Source: an uncultured Porphyromonadaceae bacterium
Lineage (GTDB): Bacteria; Bacteroidota; Bacteroidia; Bacteroidales; Muribaculaceae
Direction: 5' to 3'
Assembly: GCA_947643165.1 (NCBI GenBank)
Contig: CANRVB010000001.1
Span: forward strand, 247,527 to 311,526
DNA: 64,000 bases
The notes below the pieces were generated by a model. The model searched no databases. It was given only the letters and a program-made list of their open reading frames with translations, and had not been told where the DNA came from. The position numbers were made by a program, and so were the translations under genes. Positions within the stretch are counted from its first letter, which is position 1. Every line of letters begins with the position of its first letter. Positions 8,825-18,871 of the stretch are shown here, one piece after another.

Positions 8825-9295
8825 ATGCACCGTTTACCTCATCTCTTCATTACGGCAGCGATATGGATGCTCACGGCCCAGGCTTGTTCGCCCACACCTG
8901 AGGCATTCAGCAAGTATGACACGCTCGATAATGCAGAGTGGCCATACGAAGATACTCTTGTGTTTATCCCAACCATAGCACCCTATGCAGAAGGAGAGCT
9001 GTCGGTGGGTATACGACATAACGGCAGCTACCCCTACCGGAACCTGTGGCTGGAGATAACCACGCCTGTCGGCTCTGACAGCATAACCATGCGCGATACC
9101 GTAGCTATAGAGCTGGCCGACCGATACGGGCTGTGGCGCGGCACCGGACTGGGCGCACTGCGCCAACTACGCGTACCCGTGAGGCAGAACGTAAGAGTTG
9201 ACAGCGGTTCGCATATACTGGTACGCCACATTATGCGAGCCGACACGCTGCGCGACATTGAACAAGTAGGCATATTCATTGAAAAGACAAAATGA
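8825..9295 (+). CDS. gldH: gliding motility lipoprotein GldH
   Basis: A 156-residue lipoprotein with a signal peptide and lipobox ending at C21 (MLTAQAC). The body, with SVGIRHNGSYPYRNLWLEI and the R-x-G-x-GLGALRQ region near 113-125, matches GldH, an outer-membrane-associated lipoprotein needed for type IX secretion and gliding in Flavobacterium. Many non-gliding Bacteroidales keep it. gldLMN lie at the other end of the window, supporting a working type IX system. It overlaps the next gene by 4 bp (ATGA), implying translational coupling. Confidence 0.88.
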   Translation: MHRLPHLFITAAIWMLTAQACSPTPEAFSKYDTLDNAEWPYEDTLVFIPTIAPYAEGELSVGIRHNGSYPYRNLWLEITTPVGSDSITMRDTVAIELADRYGLWRGTGLGALRQLRVPVRQNVRVDSGSHILVRHIMRADTLRDIEQVGIFIEKTK

Positions 9296-9939
9296 CCGCC
9301 ATTTTCGACAGCATAATCTTTGACATGGACGGCACCCTATGGGACGCTGTCGACTCTTACTGTGAGGTCTGGGATGTCACTTTTGCCCAGACCGGACGCC
9401 CGGAGCTTAAAGTGACCCGCGAAGAACTGATAAAGTGCATGGGGCTGCCTATCGACAAGATTTACGATCGTATTGTCACCGACCAAAGCATAGACCGTGA
9501 GAATTTTCTTCGCGTGCTCGATTCCAACGAACAATCGATGATGCCAAAGCTTGGAGGCAAGCTCTATGATGGTGTAAGCCATTACATGCCCCTGCTGGCG
9601 CAGCATTACCGACTATTCATGGTGAGCAACTGCGGAGCCGGAGGAATACACAATTTCCTTGAACTTACCGGTCTGTCACCATGTATGACCGACACTCTGA
9701 CTTTTGGGCAGACTCATCTTGGCAAGGACGGCAACATCAACTTGCTGCGCGAAAAATACCGGCTCCAAGCCCCCGTTTATGTCGGAGATACTGAAAGCGA
9801 CTGCACTGCAGCGCACAAGGCCGGAATACCCATGATACATGCAGCCTACGGTTTTGGCACAGCTCCTCAGGCAGAAGCTCATGTGCAATCGTTCGCCGAA
9901 CTTGCCGGGCTGCTACTTTCCTCACATACAAACAACTAA
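9292..9939 (+). CDS. HAD-superfamily phosphatase (phosphoglycolate phosphatase-like)
   Basis: A 215-residue HAD hydrolase. Motif I is D11-M-D13-G-T with the nucleophile D11, followed by an alpha-helical cap (about 20-95). Motif II is around MVSNCG (near 108), and motif IV is VGDTESDCTAAHKAG (near 162-177). It should remove phosphate from a small metabolite. The closest general class is phosphoglycolate or beta-phosphoglucomutase-like enzymes, but substrate cannot be read from sequence. It starts inside the gldH stop (4-bp overlap) and is 15 bp from the M24 peptidase. Confidence 0.88.
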   Translation: MTAIFDSIIFDMDGTLWDAVDSYCEVWDVTFAQTGRPELKVTREELIKCMGLPIDKIYDRIVTDQSIDRENFLRVLDSNEQSMMPKLGGKLYDGVSHYMPLLAQHYRLFMVSNCGAGGIHNFLELTGLSPCMTDTLTFGQTHLGKDGNINLLREKYRLQAPVYVGDTESDCTAAHKAGIPMIHAAYGFGTAPQAEAHVQSFAELAGLLLSSHTNN

Positions 9940-9954
9940 TCCCCATACTATAAT

Positions 9955-11124
9955 ATGAGCCAGCTGGTAATTCTCACTCCGGAGGAGCAGCAAGTGCGAC
10001 TCGACCGTATCAGGTCTATCATGGCCGACGCAGGCGTCGATGCCATGATCATTTCAGACAATGCCAATACATTCTACCTCACAGGCAGAGTGTTTTCAGG
10101 ATATATATACATACCGGCCAAAGGTGATCCGGCATACTTTGTACGCCGTCCGGTCGAACTTTCCGGCAGCAATGTGCACTACATACGCAAACCGGAGGAA
10201 ATGGCCGGCTATACAACAGGAGGAAACATAACACTCGGTATAGAGCTCGACGTGACCCCTTATTCGACAGTCATGCGTCTCAAGGCCATTTATCCGGAAG
10301 CCGATATAGTGAATGCCTCCCCCATCATGCGTCGCGCCCGCGCCGTCAAGACCCATTGCGAGCAGAACTTGATGAGACAGTCGGGACTGAAGCATGAGCA
10401 TGTCTACCGTATGGTGCCACGACTCTATAAGGCCGGTATGACCGACCTTGAACTACAGGTAGAGATAGAGCGCCTGTCACGCCTTGAAGGATGCCTGGGA
10501 CAGTTCCGCATAAGCGGTGACACCATGGAAATATACATGGGCAATCTTCTCGTAGGCGATAACGCCGACTCGCCTACCCCCTACGACTTCGCGATGGGCG
10601 GTGCCGGACTCAATCCATCCTTGCCGGTAGGCGCAAACGGCACACTCATTCGTCCTGGAAATACTGTCATGGTCGACATGAACGGCGACTACACCGGCTA
10701 TATGACCGATATGACCCGAACATTCCGGCTTGGAACCATAGACCCTCTGGCTGTAAAAGCACATCAGCTGTCAATCGACATATGCCACCGCATAGAAGAA
10801 ACTGCCAAACCGGGCACCCCAGCCAAAGATCTTTACTTCATAGCCGAACATATGGCCGAAGAAGCCGGTCTGCACAAATATTTCATGGGGCACAGACAGA
10901 AAGCCGGCTTCATTGGACATGGACTTGGCATCGAGATCAACGAGATGCCCGTGATAGCTCCACGCAGCAAGGATATTCTTGCCGAGGGTAACGCCATGGC
11001 CATTGAGCCAAAATTTGTGATACCGGGCACAGGTGCCGTAGGAATAGAAAACACCTATCTGATAATGGCCGACAGAGCCGAATGTATAACCAACGCCCCA
11101 CAGGAATTAGTTTCACTCGACTGA
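9955..11124 (+). CDS. M24-family metallopeptidase (Xaa-Pro aminopeptidase-like)
   Basis: A 389-residue cytoplasmic peptidase with an N-terminal creatinase-like domain (about 10-135) and a pita-bread catalytic domain. The five metal ligands are visible: D241, D252, H322 (GHGLGIEINEMP), E351 and E365 (GIENTYLI). Such enzymes cut Xaa-Pro bonds at peptide N-termini. Some relatives act on creatine-like substrates, but Xaa-Pro peptidase is the more likely role. Its TGA overlaps the ATG of the next gene (ATGA at 11121-11126). Confidence 0.88.
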   Translation: MSQLVILTPEEQQVRLDRIRSIMADAGVDAMIISDNANTFYLTGRVFSGYIYIPAKGDPAYFVRRPVELSGSNVHYIRKPEEMAGYTTGGNITLGIELDVTPYSTVMRLKAIYPEADIVNASPIMRRARAVKTHCEQNLMRQSGLKHEHVYRMVPRLYKAGMTDLELQVEIERLSRLEGCLGQFRISGDTMEIYMGNLLVGDNADSPTPYDFAMGGAGLNPSLPVGANGTLIRPGNTVMVDMNGDYTGYMTDMTRTFRLGTIDPLAVKAHQLSIDICHRIEETAKPGTPAKDLYFIAEHMAEEAGLHKYFMGHRQKAGFIGHGLGIEINEMPVIAPRSKDILAEGNAMAIEPKFVIPGTGAVGIENTYLIMADRAECITNAPQELVSLD

Positions 11125-12620
11125 TGACAGACAATATCACGCCATCATCCACTTCAACACACGGTAACACGCGGCCCGAGATAGCCGAAGCAATCGACAA
11201 ACCTCACTTTCACACCGTAGGAGACGCCGCCGATTCGATCGGATGCGATGCCTACGTAGTAGGAGGCTACGTGCGCGACATCTTTCTGAAACGCTGTTCA
11301 CAGGATATCGACTTCGTGGCCGTAGGCAGTGGCATAGAACTTGCCCGACAGGTTGCCTCTCAGCTCGGTCGTAAAGCACGTCTGTCGGTATTCAAGGCAT
11401 ATGGTACCGCCCAGGTACGTTTTGGAGATCTGGAACTTGAATTTGTCGGAGCCCGCCGCGAAAGTTATTCCCGCGACAGCCGCAACCCGATTGTCGAGGA
11501 TGGAACACTCGATGATGATATCGCCCGCCGCGATTTCACTATCAATGCCATGGCCGTATGCGTCAACCGCAGCCGGTTTGGAGAACTCGTCGACATGTAT
11601 GGTGGCTTGGAAGACCTGCGTAACGGGATAATACGCACACCAAACGACCCCGACATAACATTCAGCGACGATCCGCTCCGAATGATGAGAGCCATAAGGT
11701 TTGCCACACAACTTGACTTCGATATTTTGCCCGAGACATTCGATGCCATTGGCCGTAATGCAGCACGCATTGAGATAATAGCGCGCGAACGCATAATGAC
11801 CGAACTAATGAAGATAATGGGCTCCGCACGGCCTTCGAAAGGATGGCTCCTGCTTGAGAAATCCGGGCTGCTGCCGCTTATCTTTCCGGAACTCGCGGCT
11901 ATGCGCGGAGTTGACACCGTCGGCGGACGCGGACACAAGGATAACTTCCTCCATACTCTTGAAGTGCTCGACAATGTAGCCGCAAAATCCGACAATATCT
12001 GGCTACGTTGGGCCGCCCTGCTCCACGACATCGCAAAGCCACGCACCAAACGATGGGACCAGCGGATAGGCTGGACTTTCCACAACCACAACTTCATAGG
12101 AGCCAAAATGATACCGGGATTATTCCGTTCGATGCGCTTCCCCCTCAACGACAAGATGAAGTATGTGGCCAAGCTGGTTGAACTTCACATGCGTCCCATC
12201 GCACTTGTCGAGGATGAGGTGACCGACTCTGCCGTAAGACGTCTGCTCAACGATGCCGGAGATGACATCGAGGATCTCATGCTGCTTTGCCGTGCCGACA
12301 TCACTTCGAAAAATCCGGAAAAAGTGAAACGCCATCTCGAAAACTTCGAGCATGTAAGGCAAAAGATGATAGAGCTCGAGGAACGCGACAACATACGCAA
12401 CTACCAGCCGCCTGTCGACGGACTTGAAATAATGTCGACATTCGGCATAGGTCAATGTCGCGAAGTCGGCATAATAAAGAGCGCGATAAAAGAGGCCATA
12501 CTCGACGGACGCGTTGAAAACAACCACGATGCGGCCTACGCTTTCATGCTCGTTCAGGGCGCCGAACTTGGCCTTTCTCCGGTAAATTCGCAGGACAACA
12601 GTCAAGCGATTGGTCAATAA
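11124..12620 (+). CDS. cca: CCA tRNA nucleotidyltransferase / poly(A) polymerase family with HD domain
   Basis: A 498-residue class II nucleotidyltransferase. The active site has GG (47-48) in VVGGYVRD and the metal pair D61-x-D63 (SQDIDF). The RRDFTINAMA block (near 135-144) and the neck region SDDPLRMMRAIRFA follow. An HD domain with H277 and H301-D302 (ALLHDIAKPRT) lies in the C-terminal half. The likely task is adding CCA to tRNA 3' ends. Poly(A) polymerases share this fold, so the exact activity is inferred. An in-frame ATG at 11082 lies inside the previous gene. The ATG at 11124, coupled to the upstream stop, is the better start. Confidence 0.9.
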   Translation: MTDNITPSSTSTHGNTRPEIAEAIDKPHFHTVGDAADSIGCDAYVVGGYVRDIFLKRCSQDIDFVAVGSGIELARQVASQLGRKARLSVFKAYGTAQVRFGDLELEFVGARRESYSRDSRNPIVEDGTLDDDIARRDFTINAMAVCVNRSRFGELVDMYGGLEDLRNGIIRTPNDPDITFSDDPLRMMRAIRFATQLDFDILPETFDAIGRNAARIEIIARERIMTELMKIMGSARPSKGWLLLEKSGLLPLIFPELAAMRGVDTVGGRGHKDNFLHTLEVLDNVAAKSDNIWLRWAALLHDIAKPRTKRWDQRIGWTFHNHNFIGAKMIPGLFRSMRFPLNDKMKYVAKLVELHMRPIALVEDEVTDSAVRRLLNDAGDDIEDLMLLCRADITSKNPEKVKRHLENFEHVRQKMIELEERDNIRNYQPPVDGLEIMSTFGIGQCREVGIIKSAIKEAILDGRVENNHDAAYAFMLVQGAELGLSPVNSQDNSQAIGQ

Positions 12621-12636
12621 GTCGAATTATCACTCC

Positions 12637-12653
12637 CCTTTTTGCCAAAAAGG
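12637..12653 (+). terminator. weak hairpin after cca
   Basis: CCTTTTT (12637-12643) and AAAAAGG (12647-12653) with a 3-base loop, followed by ATAATTT. It is AT-rich and short, so only a weak terminator, but it sits between the cca stop and the promoter of the efflux operon. Confidence 0.4.
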
Positions 12654-12686
12654 ATAATTTAACATAGATTTTTACGCCATTTTGAG

Positions 12687-12694
12687 TAATTTTG
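12687..12694 (+). promoter_or_regulatory. -7 promoter element of the RND efflux operon
   Basis: TAATTTTG at 12687-12694 fits TAnnTTTG. The expected -33 position holds TTTA (12657-12660) instead of TTTG. A leader of about 95 bases would precede the adaptor gene. No regulator gene lies beside the operon. Confidence 0.5.
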
Positions 12695-12796
12695 CGCTTT
12701 GAATTAGGTGCAATAGTAACTTCGTGTATCTATCTGACCACGCTTTTATTACACATCAGAAACAATTAATCATACATATTAAAAAATAATCCAATC

Positions 12797-13984
12797 ATGC
12801 AAACCAATGTAGTGAAGTCTGCCGGTGCTATTTTTGCCGGAAGTGTCCTCTTGGCCCTCGCATCTTGCGGAGGCAACGGACAGGCTCCCCAGATGGGAGC
12901 TCCCGAGCTCGGGGTCATGACCGTCTCTCTGAGCAACAGCGAGTCGGAAAACACATTCCCTGCCCAGATAAAGGGTAAGACCGATATTGATATCCGTCCG
13001 CAGGTATCCGGATTCATCACCAAGGTTCATGTCGATGAAGGCCAGCACGTACGCAAGGGCCAGCCTCTGTTCACCATCGACCAGGTAACATTCCAGGCAG
13101 CCGTCGATCAGGCTACCGCTGCAGTCAACTCTGCCCAGACAGCTGTTTCGACCGCTAAGCGCACCGCCGACACAAAACGCGAACTCCTCGCCAAGAACAT
13201 CATCTCGGAATTTGAGTACCAGACCGCTCAGGACGACCTTGCACGTGCCAATGCTACTCTCGCACAGGCCAAAGCAAGCCTTGTAAACGCCAAGAAAAAT
13301 CTGGCCTACACAGTTGTGACCGCTCCCAGCGACGGTGTTGTCGGAACAATCCCCAACCGTGAAGGCTCTCTGGCAAGCCCCTCTTCGGCCCAGCCCCTCA
13401 CAACCGTAAGCGACAACTCGCAGGTATATGCCTACTTCTCGCTCACCGAACGCGACCTTCTGAAAATGACCGAAGGCGGCGCACGCAGCGTGAATGATGC
13501 CGTAAAAGCCATGCCCGCCGTTCAGCTCCGTCTGTCAGATGGCACTACATATCCCGAATCAGGCACTGTTGCTACAGTATCTGGTGTTATCGACAACGCC
13601 ACCGGAGCAGCAAGCGTACGCGCTCTCTTCAATAACCCCACCGGCATACTCCGCAGCGGATCTACCGGTTCGATTGTGATTCCTCAGAATTCCAACGACG
13701 TTATCGTTATTCCCCAGAAGGCTACTTACGAGCTTCAGGACCGCCGCTTCGTCTATGTAGTAGGCGACAGCAACAAGATCGCATCACGCCATATCGACGT
13801 GACCCCCGTGAGCGATGGTCAGACATTTGTTGTCACCTCAGGCCTGCAGCCCGGCGACCGCATCGTTGTTCAAGGCGTAGGTACCAGCAATGTACGCGAC
13901 GGCATAGTGATTACCCCTGTCGATGCTACCCAGCCTGCCGCACAGCCGGCACAGCAGGAGCAGCCCGCAGCCGAATCCAAGTAA
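12797..13984 (+). CDS. RND efflux pump periplasmic adaptor lipoprotein
   Basis: A 395-residue membrane fusion protein of the AcrA/MexA type, which links the inner-membrane pump to the outer-membrane channel. It has a lipoprotein signal with lipobox LASC (C24). A lipoyl/barrel-sandwich half-motif follows (IDIRPQVSGFITKVHVDEGQ), then a helical hairpin rich in Ala and Gln (about 95-170), the second lipoyl half (TVVTAPSDGVVG), a beta-barrel, and an acidic/Gln-rich tail. It is the first gene of a complete three-part operon with the pump (68 bp on) and an outer-membrane factor. The drug or metabolite exported is unknown. Confidence 0.93.
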   Translation: MQTNVVKSAGAIFAGSVLLALASCGGNGQAPQMGAPELGVMTVSLSNSESENTFPAQIKGKTDIDIRPQVSGFITKVHVDEGQHVRKGQPLFTIDQVTFQAAVDQATAAVNSAQTAVSTAKRTADTKRELLAKNIISEFEYQTAQDDLARANATLAQAKASLVNAKKNLAYTVVTAPSDGVVGTIPNREGSLASPSSAQPLTTVSDNSQVYAYFSLTERDLLKMTEGGARSVNDAVKAMPAVQLRLSDGTTYPESGTVATVSGVIDNATGAASVRALFNNPTGILRSGSTGSIVIPQNSNDVIVIPQKATYELQDRRFVYVVGDSNKIASRHIDVTPVSDGQTFVVTSGLQPGDRIVVQGVGTSNVRDGIVITPVDATQPAAQPAQQEQPAAESK

Positions 13985-14052
13985 TCCGGACAGCAAACAG
14001 CTCGCCTCTTTCCTCAAGTCTGCAATCCTAATGTTTTTATTCAATTTCCCAG

Positions 14053-17000
14053 ATGAAACTTGATACTTTTATTAACCGGCCTGTACTCTCGACGGTAATC
14101 TCAATATTCATCGTCCTGCTGGGTCTTATCGGACTTGTGTCGCTACCCGTAACACAGTTCCCCGATATCGCGCCACCGACTATCTCGGTGACAACTACCT
14201 ATCAGGGTGCAAATGCACAGGCTGTGCTGAATTCGGTCATCGCGCCTCTCGAAGAGTCGATCAACGGTGCCGAAGGCATGACATATATGGAGTCGACTGC
14301 CACCAACACTGGTTCGGCTACCATCAACGTTTACTTTGAGCAGGGCTTCGACCCCGACATGGCTGCCGTCGATGTGCAGAACCGTGTGGCAAAAGCTCAG
14401 AGCCTGCTCCCGGCCGAAGTTACGCGCGTAGGTGTGCTCACTCAGAAGCGTCAGACCTCGATGCTCCTTGGTGCCACTCTTTACGCTACCGACGACCGCT
14501 ACTCGGAGAGCTTCGTAGAAAACTATATGAAGATCAACATCGTCCCGCAGATGCAGCGTATCTCAGGTGTGGGCGACGTTATGGTCATGGGTGCTGACTA
14601 CTCCATGCGTATATGGCTCAAGCCCGACGTCATGGCCCAGTATGGCCTCATGCCTACAGATATCTCAAACGCTCTCGCCGAACAAAACGTCGAGGCCGCT
14701 CCCGGTGCTTTCGGTGAACAGGGCAACCAGACCTTCCAGTACACAATGAAGTACAAAGGTCGTCTCGTCACCCCCGAGGAGTTTGAGGATATCGTTGTTC
14801 GCGCTACCTCAAACGGCGAGGTACTCCGCCTTAAGGACGTTGCCGATGTTGAACTCGGCCGTGTGACTTACGGCTTCCACGGCAAGCTCAACGGCTTCAC
14901 TGGTGTTACAGCCATCGTGTTCCAGACAGCCGGTTCAAACGCTACAGCCATCATCAATGACTGTCTTGCATTCCTTGACGGCGTGGAGAAAGACCTGCCC
15001 GATGGACTGGAGATAGCAATCCCGATGAACAACAATGACTTCCTCTATGCTTCGATCCACCATGTGATCCAGACCCTCATCGAGGCATTCATCCTCGTGT
15101 TCCTCGTTACTTACATCTTCCTCCAGGACCTGCGCTCCACTCTCGTGCCGGCTATCGCCATCCCCGTGGCATTGATCGGTACCTTCTTCCTGATGAACAT
15201 CATCGGATTCTCGATCAACCTTATCACACTCTCGGCTCTCGTGCTTGCGATCGCCATTGTGGTCGATGACGCCATTGTGGTAGTCGAGGCGGTACACGCC
15301 AAACTCGATGTCGGATACAAGAGCTCACGCAAGGCGTCTATCGATGCCATGAACGAGATCGGCGGAGCTATCGTGTCGATCACTCTCGTCATGATGCTTG
15401 TGTTCATCCCCGTATCATTCATGTCGGGCACTTCAGGTGTGTTCTACCGCCAGTTCGGTCTTACCATGGCGTCGGCAATCGGTATCTCGGCTATCAACGC
15501 TCTTACCCTCTCTCCGGCACTGTGCGCCGTGTTCCTCAAGCCTCATAAGGCTGACGGATCTGTCGACGAGAACTCTACAGTTAAGGAGCGCATGGGCAAG
15601 GCTATGGGTGCTGCCGCCGATACAATGAAAAAGCGCTATCGCATCAGCCTGCATCCGTTCATCACCTTCATCTTCCTGGTGATCACAGTCACCCTCATGG
15701 TGCTCGGATGGTTCAGCTTCAGCAATGTGGTATACGGCATCATTGCCTGCGCATTCGGTGTTGTGACACTCGTAGGTATATTCGATGACCGCTTCCACGC
15801 ATCGTTTGAGAAGGTATACAATGCGTCGCTCAACTTCTATCGCAAAGGTGTGACCTTCTTCACCCGTCACAAGGTGACAGCTTTCAGCGCAGTTGCCGTA
15901 ACGGTTGCCATACTCGTATGGCTCATGAACAGCACGCCGTCGACACTTGTGCCGAACGAGGATACCGGTACAGTGTTCTGTATGATCGACATGCCCCCGG
16001 GCACATCTCAGGAACGCACAGGTGAAGTGCTCGACCAGGTCGACAAAATCTTGGGTCAGATTCCCGCTATCCAGACCCGTACGATGATCAATGGCTATAG
16101 CTTCCTTGCTGGTCAGGGTGCTACCTACGGCACATTCATCATCAAACTCAAGGACTGGGCCGAACGTGATAAAAACACAGAAAGCTCGGATGCCGTGATT
16201 CAGCAGATCTACGGCATGACCGCAAAACTTGTCAAGGACGGACGTGTCATGGTGTTCGCTCCGCCTATGATCACAGGTTACTCCATGACCAACGGTTTCG
16301 ACCTGAAGATGCAGGACAAGACCGGTGGCGACATCAACGACTTCTTCGCTATCGTGCAGGGCTTCCTCGGCGCACTCAACCAGCAGCCCGAGATACAGAT
16401 GGCCTACACCACCTTCAACCCCACTTTCCCACAGTACATGGTCGATATCGACGCTGCCAAGGCCAAACAGGCCGGACTGTCACCGCAGACCATTCTGTCG
16501 ACACTGCAGGGCTACTACGGAGGTATGTATGTATCAAACTTCAACCGCTTCGGTAAACTCTACCGAGTGATGATGCAGGCCGAACCCGACGCACGCGTAA
16601 GCCCCGAGACACTCAACAGCATCAAGATCCGCAACGGAAACGAAATGGCTTCGATAGGCAACTTCGTTACACTGACCCGCGTATACGGCCCTGACCTGCT
16701 CAACCGATTCAACATGTTCCAGAGCATCAGCGTCAGCGGTATGCCGGCTGCCGGCTACTCATCGGGCGATGCCCTTGCTGCCATCGAGCGCGTTGCCGCC
16801 GAAACCCTCCCGCAAGGTTACGGCTACGAATATTCAGGCATGACACGTGAGGAAGCTGGAAATTCAAGCGGCAGCACAACGGCCATAATCTTCGGTCTCT
16901 GTCTGCTCTTCGTTTATCTGCTGCTCTCGGCTCAGTACGAAAGCTACATGCTGCCCTTCGCCGTAATTCTTTCCATTCCGTTCGGTCTGATGGGTACATT

Positions 17001-17439
17001 CATATTCGCACGCATCGGCGACATCAACAACAGTATCTACCTGCAGATTGCCTTGATCATGCTCATTGGTCTGCTTGCTAAGAATGCCATCCTTATCGTT
17101 GAGTTCGCTCTTGAACGCCGACGCACAGGCATGTCGATCTTCAATGCAGCCGTCCAGGGTGCTATAGCACGTCTGCGTCCTATCCTCATGACCTCACTGG
17201 CCCTCATCATTGGTCTGCTGCCCATGATGTTTGCTTCTGGTGTAGGCGCTAACGGCAACCGTGCCCTCGGAGCCGGATCTGTAGGCGGTATGCTTATCGG
17301 TATGCTTTGCCAGATCTTCTTCGTACCTGCACTGTTTGTCACATTCCAGTTCCTCCAGGAGAAGATATCTCCGCTCAAGTGGGAAGATACCGACAACGAG
17401 GGTATCGAAAGCGAAATCGAGCAGTATTCACGTAATTAA
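14053..17439 (+). CDS. RND-family inner-membrane efflux transporter (HAE1/AcrB-like)
   Basis: A 1128-residue proton-driven pump. The first membrane helix is at 10-30. The proton-relay pair D405-D406 lies in VLAIAIVVDDAIVVVEA and the relay lysine K1010 in LLAKNAILIVEF, so the transport core is intact. Two large periplasmic loops (about 31-335 and 630-935) carry the substrate pathway. It is about 80 residues longer than AcrB. The extra stretch (about 525-595) sits between the two repeats and contains two hydrophobic segments (535-552 and 557-577). It works with the adaptor upstream and the channel protein 16 bp downstream. Confidence 0.95.
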   Translation: MKLDTFINRPVLSTVISIFIVLLGLIGLVSLPVTQFPDIAPPTISVTTTYQGANAQAVLNSVIAPLEESINGAEGMTYMESTATNTGSATINVYFEQGFDPDMAAVDVQNRVAKAQSLLPAEVTRVGVLTQKRQTSMLLGATLYATDDRYSESFVENYMKINIVPQMQRISGVGDVMVMGADYSMRIWLKPDVMAQYGLMPTDISNALAEQNVEAAPGAFGEQGNQTFQYTMKYKGRLVTPEEFEDIVVRATSNGEVLRLKDVADVELGRVTYGFHGKLNGFTGVTAIVFQTAGSNATAIINDCLAFLDGVEKDLPDGLEIAIPMNNNDFLYASIHHVIQTLIEAFILVFLVTYIFLQDLRSTLVPAIAIPVALIGTFFLMNIIGFSINLITLSALVLAIAIVVDDAIVVVEAVHAKLDVGYKSSRKASIDAMNEIGGAIVSITLVMMLVFIPVSFMSGTSGVFYRQFGLTMASAIGISAINALTLSPALCAVFLKPHKADGSVDENSTVKERMGKAMGAAADTMKKRYRISLHPFITFIFLVITVTLMVLGWFSFSNVVYGIIACAFGVVTLVGIFDDRFHASFEKVYNASLNFYRKGVTFFTRHKVTAFSAVAVTVAILVWLMNSTPSTLVPNEDTGTVFCMIDMPPGTSQERTGEVLDQVDKILGQIPAIQTRTMINGYSFLAGQGATYGTFIIKLKDWAERDKNTESSDAVIQQIYGMTAKLVKDGRVMVFAPPMITGYSMTNGFDLKMQDKTGGDINDFFAIVQGFLGALNQQPEIQMAYTTFNPTFPQYMVDIDAAKAKQAGLSPQTILSTLQGYYGGMYVSNFNRFGKLYRVMMQAEPDARVSPETLNSIKIRNGNEMASIGNFVTLTRVYGPDLLNRFNMFQSISVSGMPAAGYSSGDALAAIERVAAETLPQGYGYEYSGMTREEAGNSSGSTTAIIFGLCLLFVYLLLSAQYESYMLPFAVILSIPFGLMGTFIFARIGDINNSIYLQIALIMLIGLLAKNAILIVEFALERRRTGMSIFNAAVQGAIARLRPILMTSLALIIGLLPMMFASGVGANGNRALGAGSVGGMLIGMLCQIFFVPALFVTFQFLQEKISPLKWEDTDNEGIESEIEQYSRN

Positions 17440-17455
17440 TAACGCTCAAACAAAC

Positions 17456-18841
17456 ATGAATCTTAAAAAGATCATAATCCTGCCTGCTGCGGCCATAACA
17501 TTGGCCGCAGCCATGGGCAGCTGCAATATCTACGGCAAATTCAAAATGCCGACCGACTCCGAGCTCACCGAAGAGTACGCTCGCGCATGCGACGCACAAG
17601 TCGACTCTTCAGCCTTCGGAAATCTCAAATGGCAGCAGGTATTCACCGATCCGGTTCTTGTTGACCTGATCTATCAGGCTCTTGCAAACAATACCGATCT
17701 GCGCAATGCCAAGCTCACCGTCGACATGGCCCATGCCAACCTCAAGGGTGCTAAGCTCAGCTATCTCCCTTCGGTGACTCTCAGCCCAAATGGTGCCGGA
17801 GCATCTTATGCCGGTAGCGACCTGTCGTGGACATACCAGATACCCATGTCTGTAAGCTGGGAAGTGGACATCTTCGGCAAACTGCTCAACAACAAACGTC
17901 TGCAACAGGCTTCTTATCAGCAGACGCAAGCATTGGAACAGGCAGTTCGATCTCAGATCATCGCCGCTGTAGCCAATACCTACTACTCGATAGCCACCAC
18001 ACAGCGCCAGCTTCAGCTGCAGGAATCCACTTCCGAAAAGTGGCTTGAGACAGTCCAGACAATGAAAGACCTCAAGGAGGCCGCAAAGTGTACGGAAGCT
18101 GCCATCGCCCAGAGCGAAGCCCAGTACTACAGTATCCTCGGCAACATAACCGATACTAAAGCCCAGCTCCGACAGCTCTACAACACAATGTCGTTGCTGC
18201 TCAACGTTCCTCCTCAGGATTGGGTTGTATCATCGCCTGCGGTTCTGTCAGTGCCCTCCATGATGCGCGAGTCTATTCCTATGCGTGAGCTTGCAGCACG
18301 TCCCGATGTTCGCGCTGCCGAATACTCGCTCGCAGCTGCATACTACACGACAGCCTCCGCACGTGCCGCCTTCTACCCCTCGATCAACATCACGGCTAAC
18401 GGCGGATTCACCAACGTGCTCGGTATGGTGACTAACCCTGGCGACTGGTTCTATCAGCTCGCCGGACAGCTCACCGCACCCCTCTTTGCTCGCGGACAGA
18501 ACATAGCTCGTCTCGAAGCAGCCAAGGCTGCACAGCAGAAAGCGCTCAACTCGTTTGAATACACCCTGCTCTCTGCTTCCTCCGAGGTTTCAAACGCAAT
18601 GACTATCTATGAACAGGCCACTGCCAAGGCCGCCTATCTCCAGGACCAGGTGGCAAGCCTCGCTCGTGCCGTCGATATCAACGAGACCCTCCTCAAAGTC
18701 GGTGGATACAATACCACCTATCTTGAGGTTATCACAGCTCAGCAGAATCTCCTCGGCGCGCAGACCGCCGCTCTCGCTTGCGATCTGACCCAGGCCCGGG
18801 CTCTTGTCAATCTTTATCAGGCACTCGGTGGCGGCCGCTGA
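17456..18841 (+). CDS. TolC-like outer-membrane efflux lipoprotein
   Basis: A 461-residue outer-membrane factor of the NodT/OprM type that forms the exit channel of the tripartite pump. The start MNLKKII gives a clean signal peptide with lipobox MGSC (C23). Longer in-frame extension into the pump gene is unlikely. Two OEP repeats are visible, each with long Ala/Gln-rich helices (about 160-260 and 360-455), and the conserved RPDVRAAEYSLAAAYY region near 280. It follows the pump by 16 bp. Confidence 0.92.
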   Translation: MNLKKIIILPAAAITLAAAMGSCNIYGKFKMPTDSELTEEYARACDAQVDSSAFGNLKWQQVFTDPVLVDLIYQALANNTDLRNAKLTVDMAHANLKGAKLSYLPSVTLSPNGAGASYAGSDLSWTYQIPMSVSWEVDIFGKLLNNKRLQQASYQQTQALEQAVRSQIIAAVANTYYSIATTQRQLQLQESTSEKWLETVQTMKDLKEAAKCTEAAIAQSEAQYYSILGNITDTKAQLRQLYNTMSLLLNVPPQDWVVSSPAVLSVPSMMRESIPMRELAARPDVRAAEYSLAAAYYTTASARAAFYPSINITANGGFTNVLGMVTNPGDWFYQLAGQLTAPLFARGQNIARLEAAKAAQQKALNSFEYTLLSASSEVSNAMTIYEQATAKAAYLQDQVASLARAVDINETLLKVGGYNTTYLEVITAQQNLLGAQTAALACDLTQARALVNLYQALGGGR

Positions 18842-18871
18842 TCTTTTTCATTCATCTAATACCCCAAAACT

